A DNA stretch of 43,918 bases from Opitutia bacterium (GTDB lineage: Bacteria; Verrucomicrobiota; Verrucomicrobiia; Opitutales; UBA953): assembly GCA_947377865.1 (NCBI GenBank), contig CANCHK010000014.1, forward strand, positions 1 through 43,918. Reading direction: 5' to 3'. Both the position numbers and the translations under genes were made by a program. Below are positions 34,358-43,611 of the stretch, piece after piece. Position 1 is the first letter of the stretch; each line of letters begins with the position of its first letter. The notes under the pieces were generated by a model that saw only the letters and a program-made list of their open reading frames with translations, ran no database searches and was not told the DNA's origin.

Positions 34358-36082
34358 TCAGATGACGTCGTCCGCAACGGTGGCGCCGAGCACTTCCTCG
34401 ATTGTGGTCATACCGGAGGCGACCTTACGCTGGCCGTCCTCGCGCATAGTGCGCATGCCGGCCTCACGAGCCTTGCGGCGGAGATCGACGAGATTGGAGC
34501 CGCCGTAGATCATCTCTTGGATCTCCTCCGTGATGACGAAGAGTTCGAAGACACCGCGACGGCCCTTGTAGCCGCGCTCGCCGCACTTGGGGCAACCGGC
34601 GCCCTTCATAGGCGTTGCGCTCGCGAGATCCTGCTCAGTCATGCCGATGGAATATAGCTCCTTTGCGGTCGGCTTATACGGGGCGGCGCAGGCCTGGCAG
34701 TTTCGGCGCACCAGTCGCTGCGCGAGAGCGCCACGCAAGGCCGCCGACACGAGGAACGGCTTGACGCCGATGTCGACGAGTCGGGTAACGGAGCTGACGG
34801 AGTCGTTAGTGTGAAGCGTTGAGAACACCATGTGGCCGGTGAGGGCCGCATTGACCGCGATCTCCGCGGTCTCGAGATCTCGGATTTCACCGATCATGAC
34901 GATGTTAGGCGCCTGACGCAGCATCGCGCGAAGGGCGGCAGCGAACGTCATGCCGACATCGCGCTTGACCTGTACCTGGTTGATGCCGGCCATCTGGTAT
35001 TCGACAGGGTCTTCAACGGTGATAATCTTGCGGTCGGGCTTGTTAATGTAGTTCAACGCCGAATAAAGCGTAGTGGACTTACCCGAGCCGGTCGGGCCGG
35101 TGACGAGGAAGACGCCGTCCGAACCAGAGATCAGGCCCTGGAACTTGGCTTGGTCATCGGCGAAGAAACCGAGCTCGGGCAGGCCAAGCTTGAGACCTTC
35201 CTTATCAAGGATTCGCATGACTATGGACTCACCATAGACGGTCGGGAGAACCGAGACACGCAAGTCGATGTCACGTCCGCCAGTGCGGGCCTGGATGCGT
35301 CCGTCCTGCGGGATGCGCTTCTCGGCGAGTGAGACTTCCGCCATAAGCTTGAGTCGGGAGATGATTGAGGCCTGCAGCCGCTTAGGAGGACCCTTCATTT
35401 CCTGGAGTACGCCGTCGACGCGGAAGCGCACGCGGAAACGCTTTTCGAGAGGTTCGAGATGGATGTCCGAAGCCTTGCGGCGAATGGCGTCAACAATGAG
35501 GGAGTTGACGTAGCGGATGATCGGGGCGTCATCCTCCTTGACGTCTCCGCCCTGCGGGAGCTCGACGGCAAGGCCATCGTCGCCGCCCTTGCCGAGGATG
35601 TCGGAGTAAGAATTCGACCCGCCGATCTGACCGCCGTTATAGCAGCGGGAAATGGCATCCTTGAGCTCATCAGGGGGAGCTAGCTTCGGATTGAGTGCGA
35701 GCTTGAGGACGCGCGAGACGGAATCGATGGTCTCAGTGTCGAGGGGATCAGAGATCGCAACCAGGAGTTCGACGCCATCCATCTGCAAGGGTAGGATATT
35801 ATGCTTCTCGGCCTGCTCGCGGCTGATCAACTTGAGAATATCATCGGACGGCGAGACTTGGGCGACGTCCACGAGCTCCATGTCAAACTCCTGACTGAGC
35901 GCAGCGGTGATCTTGGGCCAGGCGACCTTACCCGTCTCAACAAGCTTGGCGATGGCGAGGGTGTCGGCGCTCTGGCCTTCCGGGATAGGCTCAATGGCAG
36001 CACGGGCCTCGGTCACATCGGCGAGGGACACCAGTCCCTTGTCCTGAATGAATTGGATGACGTAGTCGTCGGCGGTCGTCAC
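34358..36082 (-). CDS. pilB: Type IV pilus / type II secretion assembly ATPase (PilB/GspE), copy 2
   Basis: A 574-residue PilB/GspE ATPase and the first gene of the pilus motor block. The N-terminal MshEN-type domain (about 1-150) is followed by the core with Walker A GPTGSGKS at 329-336, ITVEDPVEYQM, Walker [14 protein letters not shown]... and the His box GHMVFSTLHTNDS. Zinc ligands are in CQACAAPY and CPKCGERGYKGRRG. It is clearly paralogous to copy 1 but differs in the N-terminal half. The start is GTG 36082; no in-frame ATG fits the family N-terminus. The leader is rich in C and T and contains an imperfect hairpin (36121-36143). pilT starts 4 bases after its stop. Confidence 0.93.
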   Translation of the reverse strand: MTTADDYVIQFIQDKGLVSLADVTEARAAIEPIPEGQSADTLAIAKLVETGKVAWPKITAALSQEFDMELVDVAQVSPSDDILKLISREQAEKHNILPLQMDGVELLVAISDPLDTETIDSVSRVLKLALNPKLAPPDELKDAISRCYNGGQIGGSNSYSDILGKGGDDGLAVELPQGGDVKEDDAPIIRYVNSLIVDAIRRKASDIHLEPLEKRFRVRFRVDGVLQEMKGPPKRLQASIISRLKLMAEVSLAEKRIPQDGRIQARTGGRDIDLRVSVLPTVYGESIVMRILDKEGLKLGLPELGFFADDQAKFQGLISGSDGVFLVTGPTGSGKSTTLYSALNYINKPDRKIITVEDPVEYQMAGINQVQVKRDVGMTFAAALRAMLRQAPNIVMIGEIRDLETAEIAVNAALTGHMVFSTLHTNDSVSSVTRLVDIGVKPFLVSAALRGALAQRLVRRNCQACAAPYKPTAKELYSIGMTEQDLASATPMKGAGCPKCGERGYKGRRGVFELFVITEEIQEMIYGGSNLVDLRRKAREAGMRTMREDGQRKVASGMTTIEEVLGATVADDVI

Positions 36083-36208
36083 AGTGGGGAAATCCGGAGC
36101 GGAAGATAGGGGTAGGGAGATTGTTCCTCAGAGAGGAGAACAACGGGGAAAATGACCCTAAATCCGGGCACCCTTCCCGCAACCGCAAATTAACCAAAGA
36201 TGGGCTGA

Positions 36209-36784
36209 CTACGGAGCTGAAAGACGGCCGACCAAGGCCGCGACCTGCTCGCGAAGAAAAAAAGGTTCTCCGTCGTTCCAAAGCACGACATCGGAACGCT
36301 TAACCTTCTCGGCAATAGTCATTTGCGAATTGATTCTTTGGTAGACTTCCTGCTCGGACAGCCCCTTTTTGAGCAGACGAGCCCGACGCACCCCATCCGA
36401 GCAAGCGATGCACACGATGAACGCGAAACCTGCGGTAAGATTCTTTTCGAAAAGCAACGGGATTTCGACTACATGATGTCGCTTGGCATCTAAGACGGCC
36501 TGTTGCCGAAGGCGGGCCACCTCTGGGTGCGTCAGGCCTTCAAGAAAAGCGAGCTCCACCGGGTCAGCGAAAACTTTGGCGGCGATCCAGCGACGATCAG
36601 GCCGACCATCCGGCCCTAGGCAGGCATCTCCCCAACGAGCCCGCAACTGGCTCACGCATCCGGCGGACTCCAATACCTGCCGCGCCAGCTGATCGGCGTC
36701 GACGACGTTGAATCCGAACTCCGCAAAGCAGGCAGCCGCCGCGGACTTGCCGCAGCCGATACCGCCCGTGAGTCCGATGACCAT
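36209..36784 (-). CDS. coaE: Dephospho-CoA kinase
   Basis: A 191-residue P-loop kinase that carries out the last step of coenzyme A synthesis, phosphorylating the 3'-hydroxyl of dephospho-CoA. It begins MVIGLTGGIGCGKSAAA, with the Walker A loop at residues 7-14, followed by VVDADQLARQVLE, the CoaE dephospho-CoA-binding signature. Further conserved segments are GLTHPEVARL, VVEIPLLFE and RINSQMTIAEKVKRSDVVLWNDG. The length is typical. It follows ftsH by 37 bases and precedes the pilus block by 126 bases. Adjacent placement with ftsH and tilS suggests a housekeeping operon. Confidence 0.95.
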   Translation of the reverse strand: MVIGLTGGIGCGKSAAAACFAEFGFNVVDADQLARQVLESAGCVSQLRARWGDACLGPDGRPDRRWIAAKVFADPVELAFLEGLTHPEVARLRQQAVLDAKRHHVVEIPLLFEKNLTAGFAFIVCIACSDGVRRARLLKKGLSEQEVYQRINSQMTIAEKVKRSDVVLWNDGEPFFLREQVAALVGRLSAP

Positions 36785-36821
36785 GCCCTACCCTACCGTC
36801 CCGGCCTGCGGAGGGCAAACC

Positions 36822-38822
36822 TCAAGCGGGGCTGGGTGCGGACTGCAAGCCAGGCCCGGCATCGGCCTCGGGACTGGCCGCAGGCTGGGCGACTTCCGGG
36901 GTCGGAGCAGTCACCACGGCAGGGCCGGCGATCGGCGTCTGGATGCTACCGGTCTTCAGGATTTCCATGACATGGACTCCGTCCAGGGTCTCGTACTGCA
37001 GAAGCGCCTCGGCAATCTTGCGATGGGCTTCAGCGTTCTCGGCGATGAGTTTTTCCGCGCGAACATACTGTTCCTGCACAATCGTGGAGATAGCCTCGTC
37101 GATGCGGCGCGCGGTCGCGTCGCTGTGATTCTGGGTGCGCGAAATCTCGCGGCCCAAGAAGACGGTGTCGGAATTTTCCCCGAAAGCAATCGGCCCAAGG
37201 TCGCTCATACCCCAGTCGCAGACCATCTGGCGGGCGAAGCGGGTGGCCTGCTTGATGTCGCTCGAGGCGCCATTGGAAATCTCTCCGGAGATGACCTTCT
37301 CACCGATGCGTCCAGCCATCGCCATGCAGATATAATCAAGCAGGCGCTTACGGGAGTACCCTAGGATCTCCTTGGTCGGCATGAGCATGGCCATACCGAG
37401 AGCGCGACCCCGCGGGATGATAGTAACCTTGTGCAGAGGGAGCGCACCATCGTCTATGAGTGCCTGCACAACTGCGTGTCCGGCTTCATGGTAGGCCGTG
37501 TTCTTCAGGTCGGAATCGTCCATGACCTTCTTGCGCTCGCGGCCATAGGCGATCTTGTCGCGAGCTTCCTCGATGTCAGACATCTCGACCTTCTCGCGAT
37601 TACGGCGGCCCGCATGAAGCGCGCCTTCGTTGAGGAGATTGGCAAGGTCAGCGCCGGACATACCTGTCGTGATACGCGCGACGCGCTGGAGGTCGACGGA
37701 AGGAGCGAGCTGAAAACGCTTGGCGTGCACAGCTAGGACGGCTTCGCGGCCGCGGAGATCAGGAAGGTCGACGAAGACCTGACGATCAAAGCGCCCCGGG
37801 CGCAGCAAGGCAGAATCAAGGACATCAGAGCGATTGGTGGCACCGATGACGATCACGCCGGCCTGGCCGTCGAAACCATCCATCTCGACTAGCAGGGAAT
37901 TGAGAGTCTGCTCGCGCTCGTCGTTGCCGCCACCGACGCCGGCACCGCGCTGGCGGCCGACCGCGTCGATCTCGTCGATGAAGATGATACAGGGGGCGAG
38001 CTTGCGGGCCTGCTCGAAAGTGTCGCGCACGCGGGCGGCGCCGACGCCGACAAACATCTCGACGAAGTCGGAACCGCTGATGCTAAGGAAAGGCACGCCG
38101 GCCTCGCCGGCGACGGCGCGGGCGAGCAAAGTCTTACCTGTTCCAGGCGGACCGACCATGAGCACACCCTTCGGGATGCTGGCGCCGATCTTGGTGAAAC
38201 GCTTGGGGTCCTTGAGGAAATCAACAATCTCCTTCACTTCTTCCTTAGCCTCGTCGCAGCCCGCTACGTCCTTGAAGGTCGTGGATTCCTTATCGGTGGA
38301 ATTAAGGCGGGCGCGGGACTTGGCGAACTGCATTGCCCCGCGGTTGGCGTTCTTGAGGAAACGGAACATCATGAACAGCACGACACCCGAGACAAGGAGC
38401 GTGGGCAGCACGTTGTAGAGGAACATCGTCCAGCCAGTCTGGGCGGGGACTTCCTTAAAGGCGTCACGGGAGACCGAGGCCCGCAGGGTCTCGAATTCCT
38501 TCTCGGTCAGATGGCCATCGGCGAAGAAGCGTGATTTTTCGTCTTCCTTGGCGCCCGCAACTTCGAGCTCGCCAGTGACATGCACCCAGCGCTCAGAGCC
38601 CGCGGTCGGGTTCGGCTGGAGCGTAAGGTTCTTGATCTTCTTCTCCTGGGCGTAAGCGAGGACCTGGGTGACCTCCAGTTTCTGGACGGCGTTACGGGAG
38701 TCGGTGCCCGGAATATTGAAAAGGGCGATGATGACGGCCATCAGCAGTAACCACACCAGCACGGGCTTGGCGTTGAGGCGGGGGCCGTTTTTATTATCTT
38801 CCGGCTGGTCGTTTTGACTCAT
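36822..38822 (-). CDS. ftsH: ATP-dependent zinc metalloprotease FtsH
   Basis: A 666-residue membrane-bound AAA+ protease. It has a first membrane helix at about 20-38 ([19 protein letters not shown]), a periplasmic domain to about 132, and a second helix around 133-155. The AAA domain has Walker A GPPGTGKT (224-231), Walker [12 protein letters not shown], the pore motif [10 protein letters not shown] and second region of homology [12 protein letters not shown]. The zinc site HEAGH is at 445-449. The C-terminus ends in a Pro/Ala-rich tail. FtsH removes unassembled membrane proteins and short-lived regulators. It starts 11 bases after tilS, the common tilS-ftsH pairing in bacteria. Confidence 0.97.
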   Translation of the reverse strand: MSQNDQPEDNKNGPRLNAKPVLVWLLLMAVIIALFNIPGTDSRNAVQKLEVTQVLAYAQEKKIKNLTLQPNPTAGSERWVHVTGELEVAGAKEDEKSRFFADGHLTEKEFETLRASVSRDAFKEVPAQTGWTMFLYNVLPTLLVSGVVLFMMFRFLKNANRGAMQFAKSRARLNSTDKESTTFKDVAGCDEAKEEVKEIVDFLKDPKRFTKIGASIPKGVLMVGPPGTGKTLLARAVAGEAGVPFLSISGSDFVEMFVGVGAARVRDTFEQARKLAPCIIFIDEIDAVGRQRGAGVGGGNDEREQTLNSLLVEMDGFDGQAGVIVIGATNRSDVLDSALLRPGRFDRQVFVDLPDLRGREAVLAVHAKRFQLAPSVDLQRVARITTGMSGADLANLLNEGALHAGRRNREKVEMSDIEEARDKIAYGRERKKVMDDSDLKNTAYHEAGHAVVQALIDDGALPLHKVTIIPRGRALGMAMLMPTKEILGYSRKRLLDYICMAMAGRIGEKVISGEISNGASSDIKQATRFARQMVCDWGMSDLGPIAFGENSDTVFLGREISRTQNHSDATARRIDEAISTIVQEQYVRAEKLIAENAEAHRKIAEALLQYETLDGVHVMEILKTGSIQTPIAGPAVVTAPTPEVAQPAASPEADAGPGLQSAPSPA

Positions 38823-38833
38823 GGGCAGAGGAT

Positions 38834-40222
38834 TTAACCTAAGCAGGGGTCACGCCAAGTCAACCGGAGAGCCCCCTTGGTGGGACCAGCTAGGCGGGCG
38901 AATTCGGCCGGCGGCAAGCCAGGCACCCAAAGGATGCTCCCAGCCGAAATTACCACGGGTAATGCTTCCCGTTGCTCCGTAGGGATTTTCCGATTGATGA
39001 GCAGGTCGGAGAGCTTTGCCGAACCGGGCGACCCAAGGGGGTGATAGCGATCTCCCTCCACCCTGCCTCGCCACGTCAACGTCGTGGGCGGCGCGTCGAT
39101 ATAGACTTCGCGGGCGGGCGAAATGTCACCGCGAGACAGACTTGCCCACAGGGAGTCGTCGACATCCACGATCTCAGCGAGCAAGCCGCATTCGTCATCA
39201 ACCGAACCCACCTGCAATCGACGCTCATCGGAACCAAACGCTGGTGCCTCCGTTAGGACGGAAAGTTCCCCGCCTTTCACACGTACAACCACACCGCGCA
39301 CAGCGCACTGAATCTCGTCGCCGGCGACAATCGCCGCCGTCAGCGGCAGGAGGGATTTTGAGCTTGGATCGACGACCCCTTGGCGATGAAGGAACTCGCG
39401 TAGGCATTCCTGAATCAAGGCGTGAGGACGGCCCTTCAACGCACCTACGGGCATGGTGCCGGTGGCGGAGATGACGCAGCCCAGTTCGCGAGCCCACTGG
39501 AGTAATGCCGCCTGCGCTTCGCCAATAATACGAGCAGAACGTGCGAACCCTTCGGCGTAACCTTCTCCGAGCGCCGCCTCCCCGCCTTCGGCCAGCCAGA
39601 AGCGAACACGATTGCGGGCCGCGACGGGCAGGAGATTGGTCGCGTCTTCGCGCCAAGGAATGCCGGCAGCACGAAGGGCGGCGAGTAAGGTCGACTTCGC
39701 GATGCCGGCTTCAATCAACGGCCGCCAGCGACGGTGGCCATCGCGGAAATCCTGCAGGGCGCGTGGAGCGGCGAGGCCTGCCAAGCCAGCCCCACGCGCG
39801 AGCCGGAGCAACGCATTCTCGACGACATCATCGAGATGATGGGCGGTGCAGAGAAGCTCGAAACCGATGATTTGACGCTGTTCGGCGAAGAAAGCATCGC
39901 GGTCGGAACGCAGGTCAGCCTCCGAAGCGGCGCCCTGCCCCGCCCTCACGCCCAGCACGCAAGGCACCCCGAGCGCGGTGCAGAGAGCGGAAACGAAGCG
40001 CGCGTCTTCGGCGGATGCTTCGCCACGCACACGATGGTCGAAGTGTAGGACGCGCAGGCGCGGACGCACGGCTTCGTCCGCCCATAGCGCGCAAAGCAAA
40101 TAAACTGAATCGGCGCCACCCGAGACAGCCATGGCCACTGGACCAGGAGCAGCTGGCGCAGAGGGTAGACGCGGCAGCCGTGAAGTGGCCGCGCGCAAGG
40201 CATCGGGAGTGGGCAAGCTCAT
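38834..40222 (-). CDS. tilS: tRNA(Ile)-lysidine synthase
   Basis: This 462-residue enzyme attaches lysine to cytidine 34 of the CAU-anticodon tRNA-Ile, which changes its reading from AUG to AUA. The N-terminal PP-loop ATPase has MAVSGGADSVYLL at about 31-43; HFDHRVRGEAS and CTAHHLDDVVENALLRLARGAG are TilS signatures. The C-terminal part contains RVEGDRYHPLGSPGSAKLSDLLINRKIP, the substrate-binding TilS-C domain. I use ATG 40222; a GTG six bases upstream is possible. It lies 53 bases after serS and 11 bases before ftsH, so the four genes serS-tilS-ftsH-coaE run in the same direction. Confidence 0.94.
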   Translation of the reverse strand: MSLPTPDALRAATSRLPRLPSAPAAPGPVAMAVSGGADSVYLLCALWADEAVRPRLRVLHFDHRVRGEASAEDARFVSALCTALGVPCVLGVRAGQGAASEADLRSDRDAFFAEQRQIIGFELLCTAHHLDDVVENALLRLARGAGLAGLAAPRALQDFRDGHRRWRPLIEAGIAKSTLLAALRAAGIPWREDATNLLPVAARNRVRFWLAEGGEAALGEGYAEGFARSARIIGEAQAALLQWARELGCVISATGTMPVGALKGRPHALIQECLREFLHRQGVVDPSSKSLLPLTAAIVAGDEIQCAVRGVVVRVKGGELSVLTEAPAFGSDERRLQVGSVDDECGLLAEIVDVDDSLWASLSRGDISPAREVYIDAPPTTLTWRGRVEGDRYHPLGSPGSAKLSDLLINRKIPTEQREALPVVISAGSILWVPGLPPAEFARLAGPTKGALRLTWRDPCLG

Positions 40223-40275
40223 CGGCACGCGTTCAGACTACGTCGCGCTGCCGCCCTGCCAATCCAAAGCGAACG

Positions 40276-41544
40276 TCAGAACGACAGCGTGTCCTTGCCG
40301 TACCAGCGACGGAGCGCTTCGGGCACACGTACGGTACCATCGGCCTGAAGATTGTTCTCCAGAATGGCGGCGAGGACGCGCGGGAGGCCGAGGCCAGAAC
40401 CGTTGAGGGTGTGGACGAATTCCGGCTTTCCATCCTTCGGGCGGAATCGTATCCCCGCACGACGGGCCTGGAAGTCGGTAAAATTCGAGCAGCTCGAGAC
40501 CTCGAGCCAGCGCTTCTGGCCGCCGGCCCAGACTTCGAGGTCGTACTGCTTGCTGTGCGAGAAACCGATGTCGCCGGCACAGATCATCAGCACGCGGTAA
40601 GGCAGATTCAACTTTTGGAGCAGACGCTCGGCGTCGCCGCGAAGGAGTTCGAGCTCTTCGAACGACTTGTCGGGGTGCGTCCACTTAACGAGTTCGACCT
40701 TGTCGAACTGGTGCAGGCGGTTCAGGCCGCGAACGTGCGCGCCCCAGCTGCCGGCTTCGCGACGGAAGCAAGGCGTATAGCCGACGCGCTTCACCGGCAG
40801 CGAGGCTTCGTCAAGGATCTCGTCGCGGAAGAAATTCGTGACCGGCACCTCAGCCGTAGGGATTAGGTAGAAATCATCCGTCTGCGCGTGGTACATCTGG
40901 CCTTCCTTGTCGGGCAGTTGGCCAGTGGCCGTGGCGGACGCGGCATTGACGAGCAGCGGCGCGTGAACCTCGGTGTAGCCGTTAGCGCCGGCCTCCTCGA
41001 GGAAGTATTGGATCAGCGCGCGTACGAGGCGGGCCATGTCACCGATATAGAACGGGAACCCCGCGCCAGCGACCTTAACGCCTCGCTCGAAATCGATGGC
41101 CTTGTTGAACCAGGAGATATCCCAGTGCGCCTTAGCAGAAGGCGAGATCAGCTTGGCGTGGTCGCCCCATTCGAGGATGACCTTATTGTCGGCCTCGGTG
41201 CGTCCTTCGGGCACGGAGTCGTGGGGGATGTTCGGGACGGAAAGCGCGACAGCCTTCATCTGCTCTTCGACTTCGGAGACCTTCTTCTCGAGCTCCTTCA
41301 CCTTGGCGGAGGCTGCCTTCATCTCGGCGACCTTGGCCTGGAATTCCGGCGAGCCCTTCGGCATCGCAGCCATCTCCTTGTTCGCCGCGTTCTGCGCGGA
41401 ACGGGCGACCTCGAACTCGGCCACCGCGTGGCGGCGGGCTTCGTCGGCGGCTAGGACGGCATCAAGGTCGACCTGAAACTTCTTTCGGGCGACGCCCTTG
41501 CGGACGAGGTCGATGTTTTCGCGAAGGAACTTGGGATCCAGCAT
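40276..41544 (-). CDS. serS: Seryl-tRNA synthetase
   Basis: A 422-residue class II synthetase. Residues 1-110 form the long antiparallel coiled coil that binds the tRNA-Ser variable arm (MLDPKFLRENIDLVRKGVARK; KVKELEKKVSEVEEQMKAV). The catalytic domain contains TAEVPVTNFF, motif 2 CFRREAGSWGAHVRGLNRLHQF, the VSSCSNFTDFQARRAGIRFR segment and motif 3 HTLNGSGLGLPRVLAAILEN. Length is typical for bacterial SerRS. ATG 41544 was chosen from the conserved MLDPKFLREN start; in-frame sequence upstream is not conserved. It is divergent from the DUF4337 gene and heads the serS-tilS-ftsH-coaE run. Confidence 0.97.
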   Translation of the reverse strand: MLDPKFLRENIDLVRKGVARKKFQVDLDAVLAADEARRHAVAEFEVARSAQNAANKEMAAMPKGSPEFQAKVAEMKAASAKVKELEKKVSEVEEQMKAVALSVPNIPHDSVPEGRTEADNKVILEWGDHAKLISPSAKAHWDISWFNKAIDFERGVKVAGAGFPFYIGDMARLVRALIQYFLEEAGANGYTEVHAPLLVNAASATATGQLPDKEGQMYHAQTDDFYLIPTAEVPVTNFFRDEILDEASLPVKRVGYTPCFRREAGSWGAHVRGLNRLHQFDKVELVKWTHPDKSFEELELLRGDAERLLQKLNLPYRVLMICAGDIGFSHSKQYDLEVWAGGQKRWLEVSSCSNFTDFQARRAGIRFRPKDGKPEFVHTLNGSGLGLPRVLAAILENNLQADGTVRVPEALRRWYGKDTLSF

Positions 41545-41675
41545 GGGCCGACTTTGCCCAATCCCCCCGCCCGAGGGCAACGGGGAATTGTCGCGGCTTA
41601 CCTGTTCCGCGGACCCACCGGAAAGAAATACGTTGAGACAAAGCCCAAAAACCTTTGCTTCGTGTCCACACCACC

Positions 41676-42281
41676 ATGACCGAAACCAAGAAAGACGCCC
41701 CTGCTCCTACTCCCGATGCCTGGACCAAGTGGGTCGCCCTCTCCACCACCCTCCTCGCCGTGTGCGCCGCCTTCGCGACGCTCAAGGGTGGTAGCTTCTC
41801 GACGAAGACCCAGCTGGCCACGGTCAGCGCTTCGAACAAGTGGGCCTATTACCAGGCCAAGAGCCTGAAAGAGACCGCCCGCGACACCGAGAGCACCATC
41901 ATCAAGGTGATTGAAGCCGCCACGCCGACCCCTGAAGCCAAGGCGATTGCCCGCAAGGCCATCGATAAGGCCGACGAAGAGATTAAACGCTACAAGGGCG
42001 AGAAGGCCGAGATCATGAAAGACGCCGTCTACCTCGACTCAGAAGCCGCCTACAGCCAGTCCCGCGGCGGCAACTTCGGCCTTGCGATCATGTTCCTGCA
42101 AATCGCCATCATGCTCTCCGCCATCGCGGCCCTGATGAAGAAGAAGTCGTTCTGGATCGTCGGCCTCTGCGCCGGGGCGATCGGCGTCGGATTCCTCACC
42201 TACGCCTGGCCGCTCTACGAGAAGCTCAATCCCCCGCCCGTTGCGCCCGTCCATGCGGACGCCGCCAAGGCCGCGAAGTAA
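41676..42281 (+). CDS. DUF4337-like membrane protein
   Basis: A 201-residue protein with one membrane helix near the N-terminus (KWVALSTTLLAVCAAFATL, about 18-37) and two more near the C-terminus (LAIMFLQIAIMLSAIAALM and WIVGLCAGAIGVGFLTYAW). The part between is helical and charged (SNKWAYYQAKSLKETARDTES; ARKAIDKADEEIKRYKGEK). The motif SNKWAYYQAKS and the three-helix layout match DUF4337 proteins as I remember them; no function is established for that family. It stands alone on the plus strand between serS and ndk, and is followed by a strong terminator. ATG 41676 was chosen since upstream in-frame sequence is short and begins with TTG. Confidence 0.75.
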   Translation: MTETKKDAPAPTPDAWTKWVALSTTLLAVCAAFATLKGGSFSTKTQLATVSASNKWAYYQAKSLKETARDTESTIIKVIEAATPTPEAKAIARKAIDKADEEIKRYKGEKAEIMKDAVYLDSEAAYSQSRGGNFGLAIMFLQIAIMLSAIAALMKKKSFWIVGLCAGAIGVGFLTYAWPLYEKLNPPPVAPVHADAAKAAK

Positions 42282-42306
42282 GCCCTTGCGACAGTCTTAA
42301 AAAGAC

Positions 42307-42340
42307 AAGCCCCGCAGCGCGAACTGCGGGGCTTATTTTT
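42307..42340 (+). terminator. Terminator after the DUF4337-like gene
   Basis: A perfect 11-bp stem (42307-42317 with 42324-42334) around CGCGAA is followed by A and five T. It lies 25 bases after the stop codon and just beyond the convergent ndk stop. Confidence 0.9.
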
Positions 42341-42353
42341 GCTATGCTTTCGC

Positions 42354-42788
42354 TTAGACTCGGCTTGCCTCGGGGGCGAAGACTTCGTCGGGACGGAAGA
42401 AACGGCGGACCTCGGCGTCCGCGGCGGCGGGGCTATCGGAGGCGTGGCAGACGTTGCGCATCATCTCGGTGCCGAAATCGCCACGGATGGTGCCCTTGGG
42501 GGCCACTTTAGAATTGGTCGGTCCGAGGAGTTCGCGGACGCGGGAAATCACATTGTCGCCGACGAGGACGGCGACGATCACCGGGCGGGAGGACATGAAG
42601 GCCTCGATCTCCGGGTAGAACGGCTTGTCAGCGACGTGAGCGTAGTGCTCGCGGAGCTGAGCCGGCGTGAGGCGGGTCATCTTGCTGGCCTGGATCTCGA
42701 AGCCGGCGGCTTCGAAGCGGGCGAGGACGGTGCCGCACAGACGGCGCTCCATGCAGTCGGGCTTGAGGATGATAAGAGTCTTTTCCAT
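42354..42788 (-). CDS. ndk: Nucleoside diphosphate kinase
   Basis: A 144-residue Ndk that transfers the gamma-phosphate of ATP to nucleoside diphosphates. It begins MEKTLIILKPDCMERR, contains LLGPTNSKVAPKGTIRGDFG and the phosphorylated His115 in NVCHASDSP (usually NxxHGSDS, so Gly is Ala here). Length is standard. The ATG at 42788 has GAGGGGG eight bases upstream as a possible ribosome binding site. A 20-base inverted repeat lies just upstream (42802-42821). It follows ispF by 88 bases on the same strand and converges with the DUF4337-like gene. Confidence 0.96.
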   Translation of the reverse strand: MEKTLIILKPDCMERRLCGTVLARFEAAGFEIQASKMTRLTPAQLREHYAHVADKPFYPEIEAFMSSRPVIVAVLVGDNVISRVRELLGPTNSKVAPKGTIRGDFGTEMMRNVCHASDSPAAADAEVRRFFRPDEVFAPEASRV

Positions 42789-42801
42789 AGGGTCCCCCTC
42801 G

Positions 42802-42821
42802 TACTGAAGGGTCGTTCAGTA
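42802..42821 (-). promoter_or_regulatory. Inverted repeat in the ndk leader
   Basis: TACTGAA and its exact complement TTCAGTA are separated by 6 bases, centred about 23 bases before the ndk start. Such a site could bind a dimeric repressor or form a leader hairpin close to the ribosome binding site. No T run follows, so it is not a terminator. Confidence 0.4.
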
Positions 42822-42876
42822 TTCGCTTTTAGGGCTTAAAATACAAGCCGAACCTTAAGATACCCCAGAAAACGGC

Positions 42877-43377
42877 CTAATTGCCCTTAAAAACAAGGCA
42901 GATTGCTTGGACTGCGAGGGCTTTCCCCTGCCCGATTGAGTCCATTCCTTCGTTGGTCGTAGCCTTGATGCCCACCTGGGACGGGGAAATTCCGATGATT
43001 CCCGCCACCTTGGCCTTCATGGCGTCGACGTGGGCCATCACCTTCGGGCGCTCGCCGATGATCACGATATCGACATTCCCGACGACCCATCCGCCGTTGG
43101 CCTTCGCTTCGGCGACGGCCTTCTGCACGATGACGGCGGAATCCAATCCTTTGATGGCGGCGTCGGTGTTCGGAAAATAATGCCCGATGTCGCACAAGCC
43201 AGCGGCTCCGAGGATTGCATCGGCGACGGCATGTAGCACCACGTCGGCATCGGAATGCCCTTCCGGACCGACTTCCGAAGGGACATTCACACCGCCTAAG
43301 ACGCAGGGGCGACCAGCGACCAGGGGGTGAATGTCATACCCGAGACCGACTCGAAAAGCTGGCTGGGGCTGGTTCAT
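42877..43377 (-). CDS. ispF: 2-C-methyl-D-erythritol 2,4-cyclodiphosphate synthase
   Basis: A 166-residue IspF, the fifth step of the methylerythritol phosphate route to isoprenoids. The metal-binding residues are in GYDIHPL (Asp15, His17) and GHSDADVVLHAVADA (His49); IGHYFPNTDAAIKGLDS and KATTNEGMDSIGQGKALAVQAI complete the family signature. It has the single-domain length (about 160), not the IspDF fusion. ispD is not in this window. ATG 43377 fits the family N-terminus. It is divergent from tRNA-Cys and 88 bases upstream of ndk. Confidence 0.96.
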   Translation of the reverse strand: MNQPQPAFRVGLGYDIHPLVAGRPCVLGGVNVPSEVGPEGHSDADVVLHAVADAILGAAGLCDIGHYFPNTDAAIKGLDSAVIVQKAVAEAKANGGWVVGNVDIVIIGERPKVMAHVDAMKAKVAGIIGISPSQVGIKATTNEGMDSIGQGKALAVQAICLVFKGN

Positions 43378-43429
43378 GCCCCGTTCTTAGGCGATATTAT
43401 GGCCAAAGGGAAGCCCTTGCACAAAACCC

Positions 43430-43458
43430 TTGAAACGCCCTCCCCGAGGAGGCATTTT
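43430..43458 (+). promoter_or_regulatory. Possible promoter for tRNA-Cys
   Basis: TTGAAA (43430-43435) lies 17 bases before CATTTT (43453-43458). The first matches the -35 consensus at five of six positions, the second is a poor -10. The spacing and distance to the tRNA are plausible, but this is a weak call. Confidence 0.3.
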
Positions 43459-43477
43459 GTGGACCTGTTAGTGTTAA

Positions 43478-43552
43478 GGCGCGGTAGCCAAGTGGTAAGG
43501 CCGGGCTCTGCAAAAGCCCCATGCGTCGGTTCAATTCCGACCCGCGCCTCCA
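43478..43552 (+). tRNA. tRNA-Cys (anticodon GCA), CCA encoded
   Basis: The acceptor stem GGCGCGG/CCGCGCC (43478-43484 with 43542-43548) pairs fully. The anticodon stem GGGCT/AGCCC encloses CTGCAAA with GCA at 43510-43512, and the T arm is GTCGG-TTCAATT-CCGAC. The discriminator is T, the main identity base of tRNA-Cys, followed by CCA. A terminator follows. Confidence 0.95.
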
Positions 43553-43561
43553 GTTTAAAAC

Positions 43562-43598
43562 AAGAAGGGCGTCCCGAACCGGGACGCCCTTCTTCTTT
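43562..43598. terminator. Bidirectional terminator between tRNA-Cys and argG
   Basis: A perfect 15-bp stem (43562-43576 with 43580-43594) with a 3-base loop is followed by T-rich sequence on the plus strand and by GTTTT on the minus strand. It can end both the tRNA-Cys transcript and argG. Confidence 0.9.
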
Positions 43599-43611
43599 CC
43601 TGAGACTGACC

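Noticed and set aside
36121-36143. Hairpin between coaE and pilB as a coaE terminator
   Set aside because: The stem has a 2-base bulge and no T run follows on the minus strand.
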